Origin: an uncultured Pelagibacteraceae bacterium
GTDB taxonomy: Bacteria; Pseudomonadota; Alphaproteobacteria; Pelagibacterales; Pelagibacteraceae
DNA: 64,000 nt
NCBI GenBank assembly: GCA_902561765.1
Contig: CACEQR010000007.1
Location: 1-64,000 of the forward strand
Direction: 5' to 3'
In this document: piece after piece, positions 25,738 through 35,903 of the stretch
How the letters are laid out: every line of letters begins with the position of its first letter
How positions within the stretch are numbered: position 1 is the stretch's first letter
Position numbers and translations under genes: made by a program
The notes under the pieces: generated by a model
Seen by the model: the letters and a program-made list of their open reading frames with translations, nothing else
What the model was told of the DNA's origin: nothing
The model's database searches: none

Positions 25738-26688
25738 TTACTTTATTTCTCTAATAGGCTTGCCAGCCACACAAGCTTCTAAATTTTCAATCATTTGTGT
25801 AAAGAAAATCGAGTAATTTTCAGCTGTAACATAGCCTACGTGCGGTAGCAAAAGTGCATTGGGAACAAATCTAAGTTTATGACCGGCTGGCAAAGGTTCT
25901 TTATCATAAACATCAATACCAGCACCAGCAATTACATTTGTTGAAAGCGCAATAATTAAATCATCTTCATTTACGATTGGACCTCTTGAAGTATTAATCA
26001 GAAAAGCTGTTTTTTTCATTTTATCAAACTCAGCAAGTTTAAAACAATCTTTATATCTTTCTCCACCTTGAACGTGAATTGATATGAAATCTGAATTTTG
26101 AATTATATCCTCTTTGTTTGAAGGTAAAACATCAAGCTCTTTACACTTATCTAGACTAAGATTTTCACTCCATGCCATTACTTGCATACCAAAAGCTTTT
26201 CCGATTTTAGCAACCTGGGATCCAACTTTTCCCAAACCGATAAGACCTAAGATTTTCCCTTTTAATTCAATACCGAGTGTTGTCTGCCAATAACCTTGGT
26301 ACATATTATCTACTTCCACTTTAATATTTCTTGCTAAGCCCAGAATTAAAGCCCATGTTAATTCGCATGTTGGATTTGAATTTATTTCAGTTCCTGTAAC
26401 AATAATTTTTGCTTTTTTTGTTGCCTCAAGATCTATAGCTTTATTTCTCATACCACTTGTAGAAATGTATTTTAGTTTTTTTAAACTTTTTATTAGATTT
26501 GAACTAATTGTAGTCCTTTCCCTCATAATGAGCAGAGCTTCGAATTCTTTTAATTTTTCAATTGCATCATCCTCATTCTCAAAAGGATCACTAAAAATCT
26601 CAATGTCATATTTTGATGAAAGATTTTTCAAATCTATAAATTCTTGTGCAACGTTTTGATAATCGTCTAAAATAGCTACTTTAAGCAT
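25738..26688 (-). CDS. D-isomer-specific 2-hydroxyacid dehydrogenase family protein
   Basis: About 316 residues with the start placed at the ATG at 26688 ('MLKVAILDDY'). A longer reading would run 51 bases further into the permease gene and add a non-family tail. The NAD motif is 'GLIGLGKVGSQVA', and catalytic residues appear as 'NTSRGPIV' (Arg), 'DVYDKEPLP' (Glu) and 'LLPHVGYV' (His). It oxidises a D-2-hydroxyacid or reduces a 2-keto acid with NAD(P). It overlaps the EamA gene by 8 bases and is in a series with amino-acid catabolic enzymes. Confidence 0.88.
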   Translation of the reverse strand: MLKVAILDDYQNVAQEFIDLKNLSSKYDIEIFSDPFENEDDAIEKLKEFEALLIMRERTTISSNLIKSLKKLKYISTSGMRNKAIDLEATKKAKIIVTGTEINSNPTCELTWALILGLARNIKVEVDNMYQGYWQTTLGIELKGKILGLIGLGKVGSQVAKIGKAFGMQVMAWSENLSLDKCKELDVLPSNKEDIIQNSDFISIHVQGGERYKDCFKLAEFDKMKKTAFLINTSRGPIVNEDDLIIALSTNVIAGAGIDVYDKEPLPAGHKLRFVPNALLLPHVGYVTAENYSIFFTQMIENLEACVAGKPIREIK

Positions 26689-27586
26689 TTTGAGTTTTTT
26701 TATTCGAGATTGTAATACCAGCAATAATGAAAATTGCACCTAAGAAATGATAAATTAAAATTTTTTCATTAAAAATTATCATAGCCATAATAGCACCTAA
26801 TACAGGCATCAAATGAAGAAAAACCCCAGATCTATTAGCTCCAATAAGCTTTACACCTTTTATCCAAAACAAAAATGAGATTAAGCCAGGAAAAAAAACA
26901 ACATAAAATAAAACTAAATAAAAAGAAGGTTGTAGTTTTATTGTGCTTCCTAAACTGTAATCAAAAAAATACATAGGAATTAAAAAAATAACTCCAAAAG
27001 TTATCACAACCTGTAATAAAGAAATTGGAGATAAATTAAATTCCTTTTTTTTTAAGAGAGTTGAATATAGTGACCAAGCAAACATTGCAATTAATGCAAA
27101 AATATCTCCCTTATTAAAAGATAAATTTAATAAATTATTTAAGTTTGCCTTAGTTATTATAAACAAAACACCTGTAAGTGATAAAAATACACCGATTATT
27201 TGAAAGAAATTGGTTTTCTCAATTCTAAGTATAGAAGAAAATAATATTATCATAACTGGGACTGTGGATATCATGAGCACGCCAGTAATAACCTGAGTAT
27301 GTCTCAATGAATAAAAAAGGGCAGAATTGAACACACTCACAGCCAATATCCCTAAAATTGAAAATAAGAAAATGTTATCTAGAATGATTTTTTTCTTACT
27401 CAATAATTCCCTATATGTAAATGGAAGTAAAACTATCCATGCTAAAAACCATCTATAAAAGTTTAAAGATATTGGAGGTATATCAATAATACTTGCTGCT
27501 TTACCGACTATAAAATTACCAGCCCAAAATAAACATGCTAGCACTAAGTATAAGGAAGCTAAATATATTGGGCTAAGTGTTTTCAT
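26681..27586 (-). CDS. EamA/DMT-family permease
   Basis: A 301-residue inner-membrane protein with ten predicted helices in two EamA repeats. The first repeat has the 'LFWAGNFIVGKAA' motif, the second 'AWSLYSTLLKKKE' and the basic C terminus. It overlaps the oxidoreductase stop by 14 bases and the dehydrogenase start by 8. Substrate unknown; operon position suggests an amino acid or aromatic acid. Confidence 0.87.
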   Translation of the reverse strand: MKTLSPIYLASLYLVLACLFWAGNFIVGKAASIIDIPPISLNFYRWFLAWIVLLPFTYRELLSKKKIILDNIFLFSILGILAVSVFNSALFYSLRHTQVITGVLMISTVPVMIILFSSILRIEKTNFFQIIGVFLSLTGVLFIITKANLNNLLNLSFNKGDIFALIAMFAWSLYSTLLKKKEFNLSPISLLQVVITFGVIFLIPMYFFDYSLGSTIKLQPSFYLVLFYVVFFPGLISFLFWIKGVKLIGANRSGVFLHLMPVLGAIMAMIIFNEKILIYHFLGAIFIIAGITISNKKTQNA

Positions 27587-30500
27587 GAAAAGAATTTAGT
27601 AAATCTGTTCTATTGTTTATAGCTTCTTTTATATTCTTTTCCTTAACATGTCCAAATCCTCTTATTTGATCAGGTATTGATGCTATTTTAACAGCTGTAT
27701 CGTAGTTTGATTTATTTATTTTTGATCCAATATCAACAATGGTTTGCTTATAGTCTCTAATTAAATCTCTCTCTTTTTTTCTTTCTTCTAAATATCCAAA
27801 TGGATCAAATTTTGTACCCCTTAAAAATTTAAATTTTGAAATCAATTTAAAAATATTAAATAACCATCCACCAAATTTGATTTTTATTAATTTACCATCA
27901 ACTTTGCTTTTTTTACTGAAGATTGGTGGGGCTAAATAAAAGTTGTAATTAAATTCTCCTTCAAAGTTTTTATTTATATCATCTGCGAATTTTTTATTTG
28001 TCATTAATCTTGATACTTCATACTCATCTTTGTATGCCATTAATTTAAAATAGTTTTTTAAGACTGCAGTAGAGAATTGACTTCCGTTTCCTATGTTTTT
28101 GTCTATCTTTTTTGCATAGCTTACCAAATCCTCATACTTTTGTGCATATTTTGTATTTTGGTAATCTTCTAAAAATTTAAATCTATTCTCATATTTTGCA
28201 TCAAAACCTTCTAATATCTCAGGTTCATCTTTAATTATGTTTATTATATCGTCTTTTAAATTTTCATAATGTCTACCGAATCGGAAAGCATCGATGTTAT
28301 CTTTTACACTTGCACCATTTAATTCAATTGCTTTTTCAATTGATGAAGCTGAAATTGGTATCAAGCCTGATTGATATGCAACTCCAACATTAAACATATT
28401 AGATAAAATTGAATTACCTAAGATTTTAGATGTAATTTTGTTTGATGATATAAATTTTATATTTTCTAAACCTGTTATATTGATTAAGTTGTTCCGCATT
28501 TCGTCGAATGGTAAGTAAAAATCTTTATCCCTTGTAAAATCTCCTGGCATAACCTCATCTGTATTGACTATTAATTTTGAAATTTTTTTGTCCAAAGTTT
28601 TTATTATTTCTAAATCATTCGATACAAGTAAATCAAACCCCAAGAGCAAGTTTGTATCTCCATAGGATAATCTAATTGCTCCAACATCCTCTGTTTTTTC
28701 AAAAATTCTTAAGAAACTTTTTACAGCTCCGCCTTTTTGAGCTAACCCAGTCATATCTAGAACTCCAGATCCTTTGCCGTCTATTTGGGCAGCTGTTGCT
28801 AGCACTGCTCCAATTGTAACAACTCCAGTTCCTCCAATACCAGCAATCATTATTCCATAAGATTTATTTATTTTGGGTAATTTTGGCTCTTCAATTTTTG
28901 AATTAATTTTATTAATTAATTGATCATTGTAATTTTTTTTAAGTCTTATATCTCCTTCTAAACTTACAAAACTTGGACAAAATCCATCAACACATGAGTA
29001 GTCTTTGTTACATGATGATTGATCAATCTGTCTTTTTCTTCCATACTCGGTTTCAATAGGTGCAATCGAAACACAATTTGATTGTATTCCACAATCCCCA
29101 CATCCTTCACATAAGTCTTTATTTATGAATATTTTTTTCTTTGGCTCTTCTAGGATACCTTTTTTTCTTCTTCTTCTTTTTTCAGCTGCACAAGTCTGAT
29201 CATAAATTATAACGGTCGTTCCATTAACTCTACTTAATTCAATTTGAACATCTATAATATTTTTTCTGTCATAGACTTTTGAATTTTTCGCAAAGCCTCC
29301 TGTATCTCCATATTTTTCGATTTCATCAGTAATAATTGCAATTTCTTTAACTCCCTCTGCTTCTAGCTGTTTTGACATTTGAGCAACAGTTGGTAAGCCG
29401 TCTAATGCTTGTCCACCAGTTAAAGCAACAGCATCATTATATAAAATCTTAAATGTCATTTTAGTTTTTGCTGCAACCGCATGTCTAATAGATAGAATTC
29501 CTGAGTGAATATAAGTTCCATCTCCCATATTTTGAAATATATGATCAGTATTGCTAAAAACTGACTCTCCTACCCAGGTAGCTCCCTCAGATCCCATCTG
29601 CGAAAACCCCTCATTATCTCTTTCCATATGTTCGACAAGATAAGCGCAACTAATACCTGTTATTGCCCTACTGCCCTCTGGAATTCTAGTCGAAGTATTG
29701 TGAGGACAACCTGAGCAAAAGTGTGGAATTCTTTTTAAGGAAATTTTTGAATTATTTGACTCAGTTAAAGATTTTAATTGTTTTGAAAAATTATTTATCT
29801 CTTCTGGTAATTCAAGATCTTTTATTATTTTATATATTTTTAAACCAATTTCTCCAGGATCTAAAGCACCTGATGAAATAAACAAATCATTACTGAGCTC
29901 ATCTTTTTTTCCAACAACTTTTACTTTAAAGTTTTTATTAAATAGTATTTCTTTAACCTGTGTCTCAATAATTGATCTTTTTTCCTCAACTACGATGATC
30001 TTTTCTAAATTTTCTGCAAATTCTTCAATTACAGTATCCTCTAAAGGCCAAGGCATTGCAATTTTTAGGAATTTAATTCCTATTTGGTTTGCAACTTCTT
30101 TATTTACTCCAATTTTTTCAAGCCCAAGTTTGGTATCTAGATAAGATTTACCTGTACTTATTATTCCAATTCTTGGTTTTTCTGAGTCAAAGATTAATTT
30201 ATTTAAATTATTTAATTTACAATACTCTTTCACATATTTTAACTTATGATGATGTAAGCGATATTCTTTTTCCTGTGCTGTATCTTTTAACCTGATATTT
30301 AGACCGTCAGATGGGTAATTTTCATTGGATATATCTTTAAGAACAACTCTGTTTTCATCTAAATCTACAGTTGAACCTGAGCTAACATTGTCATGTACAC
30401 ATTTAATACCAACCCAACAACCACTTTTTCTTGATAACTCAATTCCTATGATCCCATAATCTAATATTTCTTGAACTCCACTTGGGTTAAAAAAAGGTAT

Positions 30501-30992
30501 CATTGCATCAATCATTGCAAATTCACTCTGGTGTGAAGTTGTAGAAGACTCACATATGTGATCATCTCCCATCAGAGCAATAACTCCCCCAAACTTTGAG
30601 GTTCCAGCTAAGTTGACATGCTTTAATGCATCTCCCGCTCTATCTACACCTGGTCCTTTGCCATACCAAATTCCAAATACACCATCGTATTTATCTTTTT
30701 TTCTTAAATTAACTTGTTGTGTTCCCCACAAAGAAGTTGCTGCTAGTTCCTCATTAATTCCTGGTTGAAAAAAAATATTATTTTCATTCAAGTATTTTTT
30801 ATTTTTTAATATTTGCTGATCATATCCGCCTAGAGGTGAGCCTCTATATCCAGATATATAACATGCAGTATTTAGATTTTTTCTTTTATCTCGTCTTGCT
30901 TGAACAATCGGAACTCTTACTAGTGCTTGGGCACCAGTTAAAAATCTAGTCCCTTTGATTAATTTATATTTGTCTTCAAGTTTAATATCCAC
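27573..30992 (-). CDS. Indolepyruvate:ferredoxin oxidoreductase, fused alpha-gamma type
   Basis: A 1139-residue fusion. The N-terminal pyruvate:ferredoxin-oxidoreductase-like domains hold 'GYRGSPLGGYD' near 49 and 'GKGPGVDRAGD' near 112. The ThDP domain has 'CSGCPHN' near 425 and a GDG motif near 500. An iron-sulfur motif CxxCxxCxxxxxC lies near 625-640, a gamma (catalytic) domain starts 'GIGGTGVV' near 720, and a C-terminal extension follows. It oxidatively decarboxylates aryl or branched 2-keto acids to acyl-CoA, passing electrons to ferredoxin. Together with the DadA-like oxidase upstream it could turn amino acids into acyl-CoAs. Confidence 0.92.
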   Translation of the reverse strand: MDIKLEDKYKLIKGTRFLTGAQALVRVPIVQARRDKRKNLNTACYISGYRGSPLGGYDQQILKNKKYLNENNIFFQPGINEELAATSLWGTQQVNLRKKDKYDGVFGIWYGKGPGVDRAGDALKHVNLAGTSKFGGVIALMGDDHICESSTTSHQSEFAMIDAMIPFFNPSGVQEILDYGIIGIELSRKSGCWVGIKCVHDNVSSGSTVDLDENRVVLKDISNENYPSDGLNIRLKDTAQEKEYRLHHHKLKYVKEYCKLNNLNKLIFDSEKPRIGIISTGKSYLDTKLGLEKIGVNKEVANQIGIKFLKIAMPWPLEDTVIEEFAENLEKIIVVEEKRSIIETQVKEILFNKNFKVKVVGKKDELSNDLFISSGALDPGEIGLKIYKIIKDLELPEEINNFSKQLKSLTESNNSKISLKRIPHFCSGCPHNTSTRIPEGSRAITGISCAYLVEHMERDNEGFSQMGSEGATWVGESVFSNTDHIFQNMGDGTYIHSGILSIRHAVAAKTKMTFKILYNDAVALTGGQALDGLPTVAQMSKQLEAEGVKEIAIITDEIEKYGDTGGFAKNSKVYDRKNIIDVQIELSRVNGTTVIIYDQTCAAEKRRRRKKGILEEPKKKIFINKDLCEGCGDCGIQSNCVSIAPIETEYGRKRQIDQSSCNKDYSCVDGFCPSFVSLEGDIRLKKNYNDQLINKINSKIEEPKLPKINKSYGIMIAGIGGTGVVTIGAVLATAAQIDGKGSGVLDMTGLAQKGGAVKSFLRIFEKTEDVGAIRLSYGDTNLLLGFDLLVSNDLEIIKTLDKKISKLIVNTDEVMPGDFTRDKDFYLPFDEMRNNLINITGLENIKFISSNKITSKILGNSILSNMFNVGVAYQSGLIPISASSIEKAIELNGASVKDNIDAFRFGRHYENLKDDIINIIKDEPEILEGFDAKYENRFKFLEDYQNTKYAQKYEDLVSYAKKIDKNIGNGSQFSTAVLKNYFKLMAYKDEYEVSRLMTNKKFADDINKNFEGEFNYNFYLAPPIFSKKSKVDGKLIKIKFGGWLFNIFKLISKFKFLRGTKFDPFGYLEERKKERDLIRDYKQTIVDIGSKINKSNYDTAVKIASIPDQIRGFGHVKEKNIKEAINNRTDLLNSFHENT

Positions 30993-31006
30993 ACTATATA
31001 ACTTTA

Positions 31007-32248
31007 CTATGCAAATCTAACAGAACTATAGGGTTTTAAATCCATATTAGTATTTTCATTTGCAATCATCCCTGACACTATTTTTCCAGATATTGCCCCT
31101 AAAGTCCATCCTAAATGGTGGTGACCAAATGAATAGTATACATTTTCATAATTTTTAGATGGTCCAATTACCGGTAAAAAATCTGGTAAAGTTGGCCTAA
31201 AACCAAGCCATTCATCTTTATGTTCTGGCAATCCATCCAGCATTTCTTTTGCATTTAAAATTAAATTTTTAATCCTATTTTTTGATAGTGAATTTTTTAA
31301 ACCACCAAATTCAACCGTGCCAACCACTCTTAATCCTTGATCCATTGGGGACATTCCAAAACCTCTATTAGAGTTTACCACGGGTCTAGAAATTAAATGA
31401 TCGAAATCTTTGAAATGTACATGGTATCCTCTTTCAGTATCTAAAGGAATATTTTCATGTAATTTATCTGTTAGTCTTTTTGAGAAAGCTCCACAAGCAA
31501 TTACCAATTTATCAAATACAAATCTTTGAGTTTCAGATCTTAAAACTGGCTTCCCTTCATCAAAGTTAACATCTTGAATATTTAATTTAAGAAACTTACC
31601 GCCCTTTTTTATAAAGTTCTCAAATAATTTTACTAAAATTTTTTTTGGGTTCCTCGCATGTCTTGCATAATCGTAGAATACGCCACCCGAATAAATTGGT
31701 TTTAAGTTTGGTTCTAAATCATGAATTTCTTTTTTATTTACGACTTTTTGTTTTACACCTAATTCGTCTCTGATTTTAATTTCTAATTCTCTGCTTTTTA
31801 AATTTTTTTCATTCCAAATATAAAGTATTCCATTATTTTCTACCAAACCATCTAAATCTATTTCATCAAAAAGTTCATCATATGCGATCAATGATTGGTC
31901 TAAAATTTGATGCATATATTTAGCAGTGTGCATCATTTTATCTTTTGTGCAGTTAATCATAAATCTTGAAAACCAAGGGATCATTTTTGGAACATAGTTC
32001 CATTTTAATGCAAGAGGTCCTCTTGAACTCATCAACATTGCTGGAACGTCTGACAAAATGTCTGGTCTATTTAATGGAACTGAAGCGTAAGGTGAGAAGT
32101 GTCCTGCATTTCCATAAGATGCAGCATTGCCAGGTTCATCTCTATCAAATAGTATTACCTGATATCCTTTTTTTTGAAGAAAGAGAGCGTTACAAACTCC
32201 TTGGATTCCTGCACCCACAATTCCGATTTTAAAATTTTTATCAGACAT
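31007..32248 (-). CDS. DadA-like FAD-dependent D-amino-acid dehydrogenase/oxidoreductase
   Basis: A 413-residue DAO-family flavoprotein with the FAD dinucleotide motif G-x-G-x-x-G at 11-16, 'DRDEPGNAASYGNAGH' after it and the C-terminal 'HHLGWTLGAISGKIVSGMI' FAD-contact region. It deaminates D-amino acids to keto acids with membrane quinones or similar acceptors. It begins an apparent - strand operon; a TATAAT box sits at 32277-32282 and an imperfect ATC-n6-GAT dyad at 32294-32305 in the 76-base leader. Sarcosine or hydroxyproline-type substrates are alternatives. Confidence 0.85.
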   Translation of the reverse strand: MSDKNFKIGIVGAGIQGVCNALFLQKKGYQVILFDRDEPGNAASYGNAGHFSPYASVPLNRPDILSDVPAMLMSSRGPLALKWNYVPKMIPWFSRFMINCTKDKMMHTAKYMHQILDQSLIAYDELFDEIDLDGLVENNGILYIWNEKNLKSRELEIKIRDELGVKQKVVNKKEIHDLEPNLKPIYSGGVFYDYARHARNPKKILVKLFENFIKKGGKFLKLNIQDVNFDEGKPVLRSETQRFVFDKLVIACGAFSKRLTDKLHENIPLDTERGYHVHFKDFDHLISRPVVNSNRGFGMSPMDQGLRVVGTVEFGGLKNSLSKNRIKNLILNAKEMLDGLPEHKDEWLGFRPTLPDFLPVIGPSKNYENVYYSFGHHHLGWTLGAISGKIVSGMIANENTNMDLKPYSSVRFA

Positions 32249-32324
32249 TTTTAAAATATAGATGGAGTTGAGTTAAATTATATATGATATTTGATCGCGG
32301 CTGATAACAAGATATGTAATAAGT

Positions 32325-33452
32325 CTAATTTGATATTATTTCCTGACTATAAATTTTACAACTCATTACAATACTTAATCCAATCATAATAGAAAGCATT
32401 GATGAACCTCCATATGACATAATTGGAAGAGGTGCACCTACGATTGGTAATAATCCTACAACCATGGCTATATTAACGAATACGTATAAGAAAAGAGCTG
32501 ATGAAAAGCCAAAACAGTAGAGTTTTGCAAAAAAACTTCTACAAGAAAATCCTATTTTGATAATTCTGTAAACCAATAAGGCATATAAAAATATCAGCAA
32601 TAATGAACCAAAAAATCCAAATTCCTCTGAGAAAAGAGTAAATATGAAGTCTGTATGTTTTTCCGGTAAAAACTCTAGGTAACTTTGAGTACCTTTTAAA
32701 AATCCTTTTCCATACATACCACCAGATCCTATTGCTATCTTTGATTGAATAATTTGATAACCTGCACCTAAAGGATCTCTCTCTGGATTAAAAAAAGTCA
32801 AAATTCTTGATTTTTGATATGGTTTTAATATTGAAATTATAAATGGCAGAGAAACAAGAAGCATTAGTCCAGAATAAATAAAATACTTTATATTTAAACC
32901 TGCTAACCAAATAATAGCTATTCCACTCCCTGCTATTAAAATAGCTGTACCTAAATCAGGTTGTGTAATAACTAAATAACAAGGTATTAATAAAAGTATA
33001 ATAGGTTGCAGCAAATATTTATAACTTTCAATATCTGAACTTTGTATCCTATGATAATATCTGGCAAAACAAAGAATAACTGCAATTTTCATAAGCTCAG
33101 ATGGTTGTAGATTAAATACAAATAAATTAATCCAACGTTTAGAACCAGAAGCTGAAATTCCAAAAAAAATAACTAGAAATAAAAGCAAAAGTCCTAATAA
33201 ATAAAATATATATGCCTGCCTATACCAAGTTGAAACTCTTACAAATGACAAGACTAAGAATAATAAAAAAAAAGCAACCAATCTTATTAAATGATTTTTT
33301 GTATAAAATGAAAATTCTCCATTTTCCGTTGAATAAATTGAAAAAATACTAATAGCTCCAATTATCATAACTATTAAAATTAAAAAGTAATCAACAGACT
33401 TTAATTTGTCAAAAAAAGAGTAATTTAAAGCATTTAAAGATGAGGATATCAT
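32325..33452 (-). CDS. rodA: Peptidoglycan glycosyltransferase RodA (MrdB)
   Basis: A 375-residue SEDS-family membrane protein with about ten helices. 'FTLFSEEFGFFGS' and 'LGAGYQIIQSKIAIGSGGMYGKGF' are the RodA conserved loops, and 'PIMSYGGSSML' lies near the C terminus. It polymerises lipid II for side-wall growth with PBP2. Its start overlaps the mrdA stop by one base. Confidence 0.95.
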   Translation of the reverse strand: MISSSLNALNYSFFDKLKSVDYFLILIVMIIGAISIFSIYSTENGEFSFYTKNHLIRLVAFFLLFLVLSFVRVSTWYRQAYIFYLLGLLLLFLVIFFGISASGSKRWINLFVFNLQPSELMKIAVILCFARYYHRIQSSDIESYKYLLQPIILLLIPCYLVITQPDLGTAILIAGSGIAIIWLAGLNIKYFIYSGLMLLVSLPFIISILKPYQKSRILTFFNPERDPLGAGYQIIQSKIAIGSGGMYGKGFLKGTQSYLEFLPEKHTDFIFTLFSEEFGFFGSLLLIFLYALLVYRIIKIGFSCRSFFAKLYCFGFSSALFLYVFVNIAMVVGLLPIVGAPLPIMSYGGSSMLSIMIGLSIVMSCKIYSQEIISN

Positions 33453-35395
33453 TAGATAATCTTTAGTTCCTCTCTTTTAATTTCTCTGTCTTTATCTCTA
33501 TCAATTATTTTTTTTATCAACTTCTTAGCCAAAGGTGCTGCTGCTTTACTTCCAGATCCACCGTGTTCAACTAAAACACTTATTGCATATTTTGGTTTAT
33601 CATAAGGTGCAAATGCTACAAATAAAGCGTGATCTCTATTTTTATACTCAATTTCAGATGTATCTAGATCTAGTTCTCTGTCCTTTTCTGTTATTCTTCT
33701 TACTTGGGAGGTTCCTGTCTTTCCGGCATATCTATATTTTTTATCATTATGTCTCGATCTAAACGAGGTTCCAAAATGCTCGTTTGTTGATCCATACATT
33801 GCATCAAGAACAATTTTTATATTATTTGAATTTTTATATAGTTTCTCATAAAGATTTACATTTTGATCTTTTAATATATTTGCTTGAATAGGCTTGTTTT
33901 TCTCAGATTGAATTTTTGATAAAACTTCTTCATAATTAAATTTACTATCATAAATTATATTTGGTTTTATTTTAAATCCACCATTTGCCAATTGTGCAGT
34001 CATTAAACAAAGTTGTAGAGGAGTTGTTTGTATATATCCTTGACCAATTCCTGTTATAACAGTCTCACCAAGATACCAAGATTGCTCAAGAACTTGTTTT
34101 TTCCATTTAGTTGATGGAACAAGTCCTTTTTTTTCCTCCGGAAATATATTTTCTAAAACTTTTGAGCCTAAGCCGTATCTTTTTGCAATAATTGACAATT
34201 TATCAACTCCAAGCAATCTTGCTACTTCATAGAAATAAATATCACATGATTGCTTTATTGCATTTCTCAAACTCATTATTCCATGGCCATCTTTTTTCCA
34301 ACAATGATATTTTTGTCCATATAATTCGTATGGATGGTCATGTCCCTTACATTTAACTTTTAGTTTGGGATTTATAATACCGTACTCTAAAGCTGCAAGA
34401 GCTACCAATGGTTTTATAGTAGATCCTGGGGAGTATAAACCAGATATTGATTTATTCACCAAAGGTCTCAGTTTATTGTTTTTGATCTCATTCCAATCTT
34501 TTTTATCTATGCCATAAGTAAATTTGTTTGGATCATAAGTTGGAGAAGATGCAAGCGCAATTATTTCACCACTATAAATATCCATTGCACAGATAGAACC
34601 TGCTTTATTTTCAAGAAGTTTTTGTGCAAGTCTTTGAACTTCTATATCAATAGTTGTTCTTAGGTTTTCTCCTTGTGTTTCCTTTTTATAACTGATTTCT
34701 CTTATTTTTTTTCCTGAGGAGTTTACTTCAAATCTTTTTATACCATAATTTCCAATTAATATTTGGTCAGTTGAATTTTCAATCCCAATTTTACCAACTT
34801 TTAAGCCAGGAACAAAATTTTCCTCAATTTTTTTATTCTTATTGATATCATTTGCGCTCGCCTCTCCAACGTACCCAATTATATGAACTAAATCATTTGA
34901 ATAAGGGTAATATCTAGAAGTAGATAAAACTGGCTTAGCACCCTCGATTTCATGTAGATATAGATTTAATTTTGAAAATTTTTCCCAAGATAAATTTTCA
35001 GATACCAAGATGGAATCCCAAGGTTTAATTTTTTGTTTTTTTTCATAAATTTTACTTAATTCATCATTAGTCAAACCAATTATATTTTTTAATTTAAATA
35101 TAGAACTATTAAAATCTTTTGTTTCATCTAAAGACAGATATACTTGATAAACTCTTTTATTGTCTGCAATTATATTATTATAAAAGTCTGTAATTACACC
35201 ACGTTTTGGTGGTGTCTTCCATTCTCTAAATCTATTTTTATCAGACAAAGTTTCATATTTTGTTTTTTCAGATATCTGAAGGTTATATAATCTTGAAGTT
35301 ATTAATCCTAATAGTCCTACTTTTGCTGACCCGAGAATAAAAAGTCTTCTATTAATAGTTTTATTTTTATCTAAATTACTGGTTCTTTTTATCAT
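33452..35395 (-). CDS. mrdA: Penicillin-binding protein 2, elongation transpeptidase
   Basis: About 647 residues from the ATG at 35395; a TTG 27 bases upstream is possible but overlaps mreD further. One membrane helix (~15-35) is followed by the PBP dimerisation region and the transpeptidase. Active-site S-T-I-K is near 322, S-C-D near 395 and K-T-G-T near 556. It cross-links peptidoglycan in side walls with RodA. Part of the leuA-mreBCD-mrdA-rodA row. Confidence 0.94.
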   Translation of the reverse strand: MIKRTSNLDKNKTINRRLFILGSAKVGLLGLITSRLYNLQISEKTKYETLSDKNRFREWKTPPKRGVITDFYNNIIADNKRVYQVYLSLDETKDFNSSIFKLKNIIGLTNDELSKIYEKKQKIKPWDSILVSENLSWEKFSKLNLYLHEIEGAKPVLSTSRYYPYSNDLVHIIGYVGEASANDINKNKKIEENFVPGLKVGKIGIENSTDQILIGNYGIKRFEVNSSGKKIREISYKKETQGENLRTTIDIEVQRLAQKLLENKAGSICAMDIYSGEIIALASSPTYDPNKFTYGIDKKDWNEIKNNKLRPLVNKSISGLYSPGSTIKPLVALAALEYGIINPKLKVKCKGHDHPYELYGQKYHCWKKDGHGIMSLRNAIKQSCDIYFYEVARLLGVDKLSIIAKRYGLGSKVLENIFPEEKKGLVPSTKWKKQVLEQSWYLGETVITGIGQGYIQTTPLQLCLMTAQLANGGFKIKPNIIYDSKFNYEEVLSKIQSEKNKPIQANILKDQNVNLYEKLYKNSNNIKIVLDAMYGSTNEHFGTSFRSRHNDKKYRYAGKTGTSQVRRITEKDRELDLDTSEIEYKNRDHALFVAFAPYDKPKYAISVLVEHGGSGSKAAAPLAKKLIKKIIDRDKDREIKREELKII

Positions 35396-35903
35396 TAATA
35401 CTCGCTTGAACAATATTATCAATCCAACTCAGTATTTTGGCAAGAATAGGATAAATTAGAAAGGTCGCAAACAATCCTAATAACAAGCCGTTATATACTA
35501 TCGGAATATTAAATATGTATACTAATATAATATAATTTATCGATCCTACAATTAAAATTGAAATTAGAAAAAATACCCAATCATAAATTAAATTTTGCAA
35601 TATAATTCTTCTTCTAACAAAAGCTGTTAACACACAAATTGACAAATACTCAATTGATGAAATGCCTAAAGGATTATTTTGAATTACATCATTTAATATA
35701 CCTGCTAAAAAAATAAATCCATATCCAAGATATTCAGGTCTTTTTAAGCTCCAAAAAAAAACAATTATATAACTTATGTTAAAACTTAAATAATTGTCAT
35801 CATAAGAAAAATTGTATTTTGAATTTGCAAGTACAGATGTGAATAAAATTATAACTGGAAAAATTGCAAGAAACGTTGAATAGGTTTTATTTATAATGCT
35901 CAC
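35376..35903 (-). CDS. mreD: Rod shape-determining protein MreD
   Basis: A 175-residue membrane protein with about five or six helices and the family's 'GFIFLAGILNDVIQNNPLGISSIEYL' core. It links MreBC to the elongasome. It overlaps mreC by 4 bases and mrdA by about 20. Identification rests on context and the membrane pattern, as MreD is poorly conserved. Confidence 0.85.
   Translation of the reverse strand: MSIINKTYSTFLAIFPVIILFTSVLANSKYNFSYDDNYLSFNISYIIVFFWSLKRPEYLGYGFIFLAGILNDVIQNNPLGISSIEYLSICVLTAFVRRRIILQNLIYDWVFFLISILIVGSINYIILVYIFNIPIVYNGLLLGLFATFLIYPILAKILSWIDNIVQASINDKKNQ

Noticed and set aside
25738-26739. Longer 2-hydroxyacid dehydrogenase reading starting at 26739
   Set aside because: The extra 17 residues lie in the permease coding region and do not match the family; the ATG at 26688 begins directly with the first beta strand.
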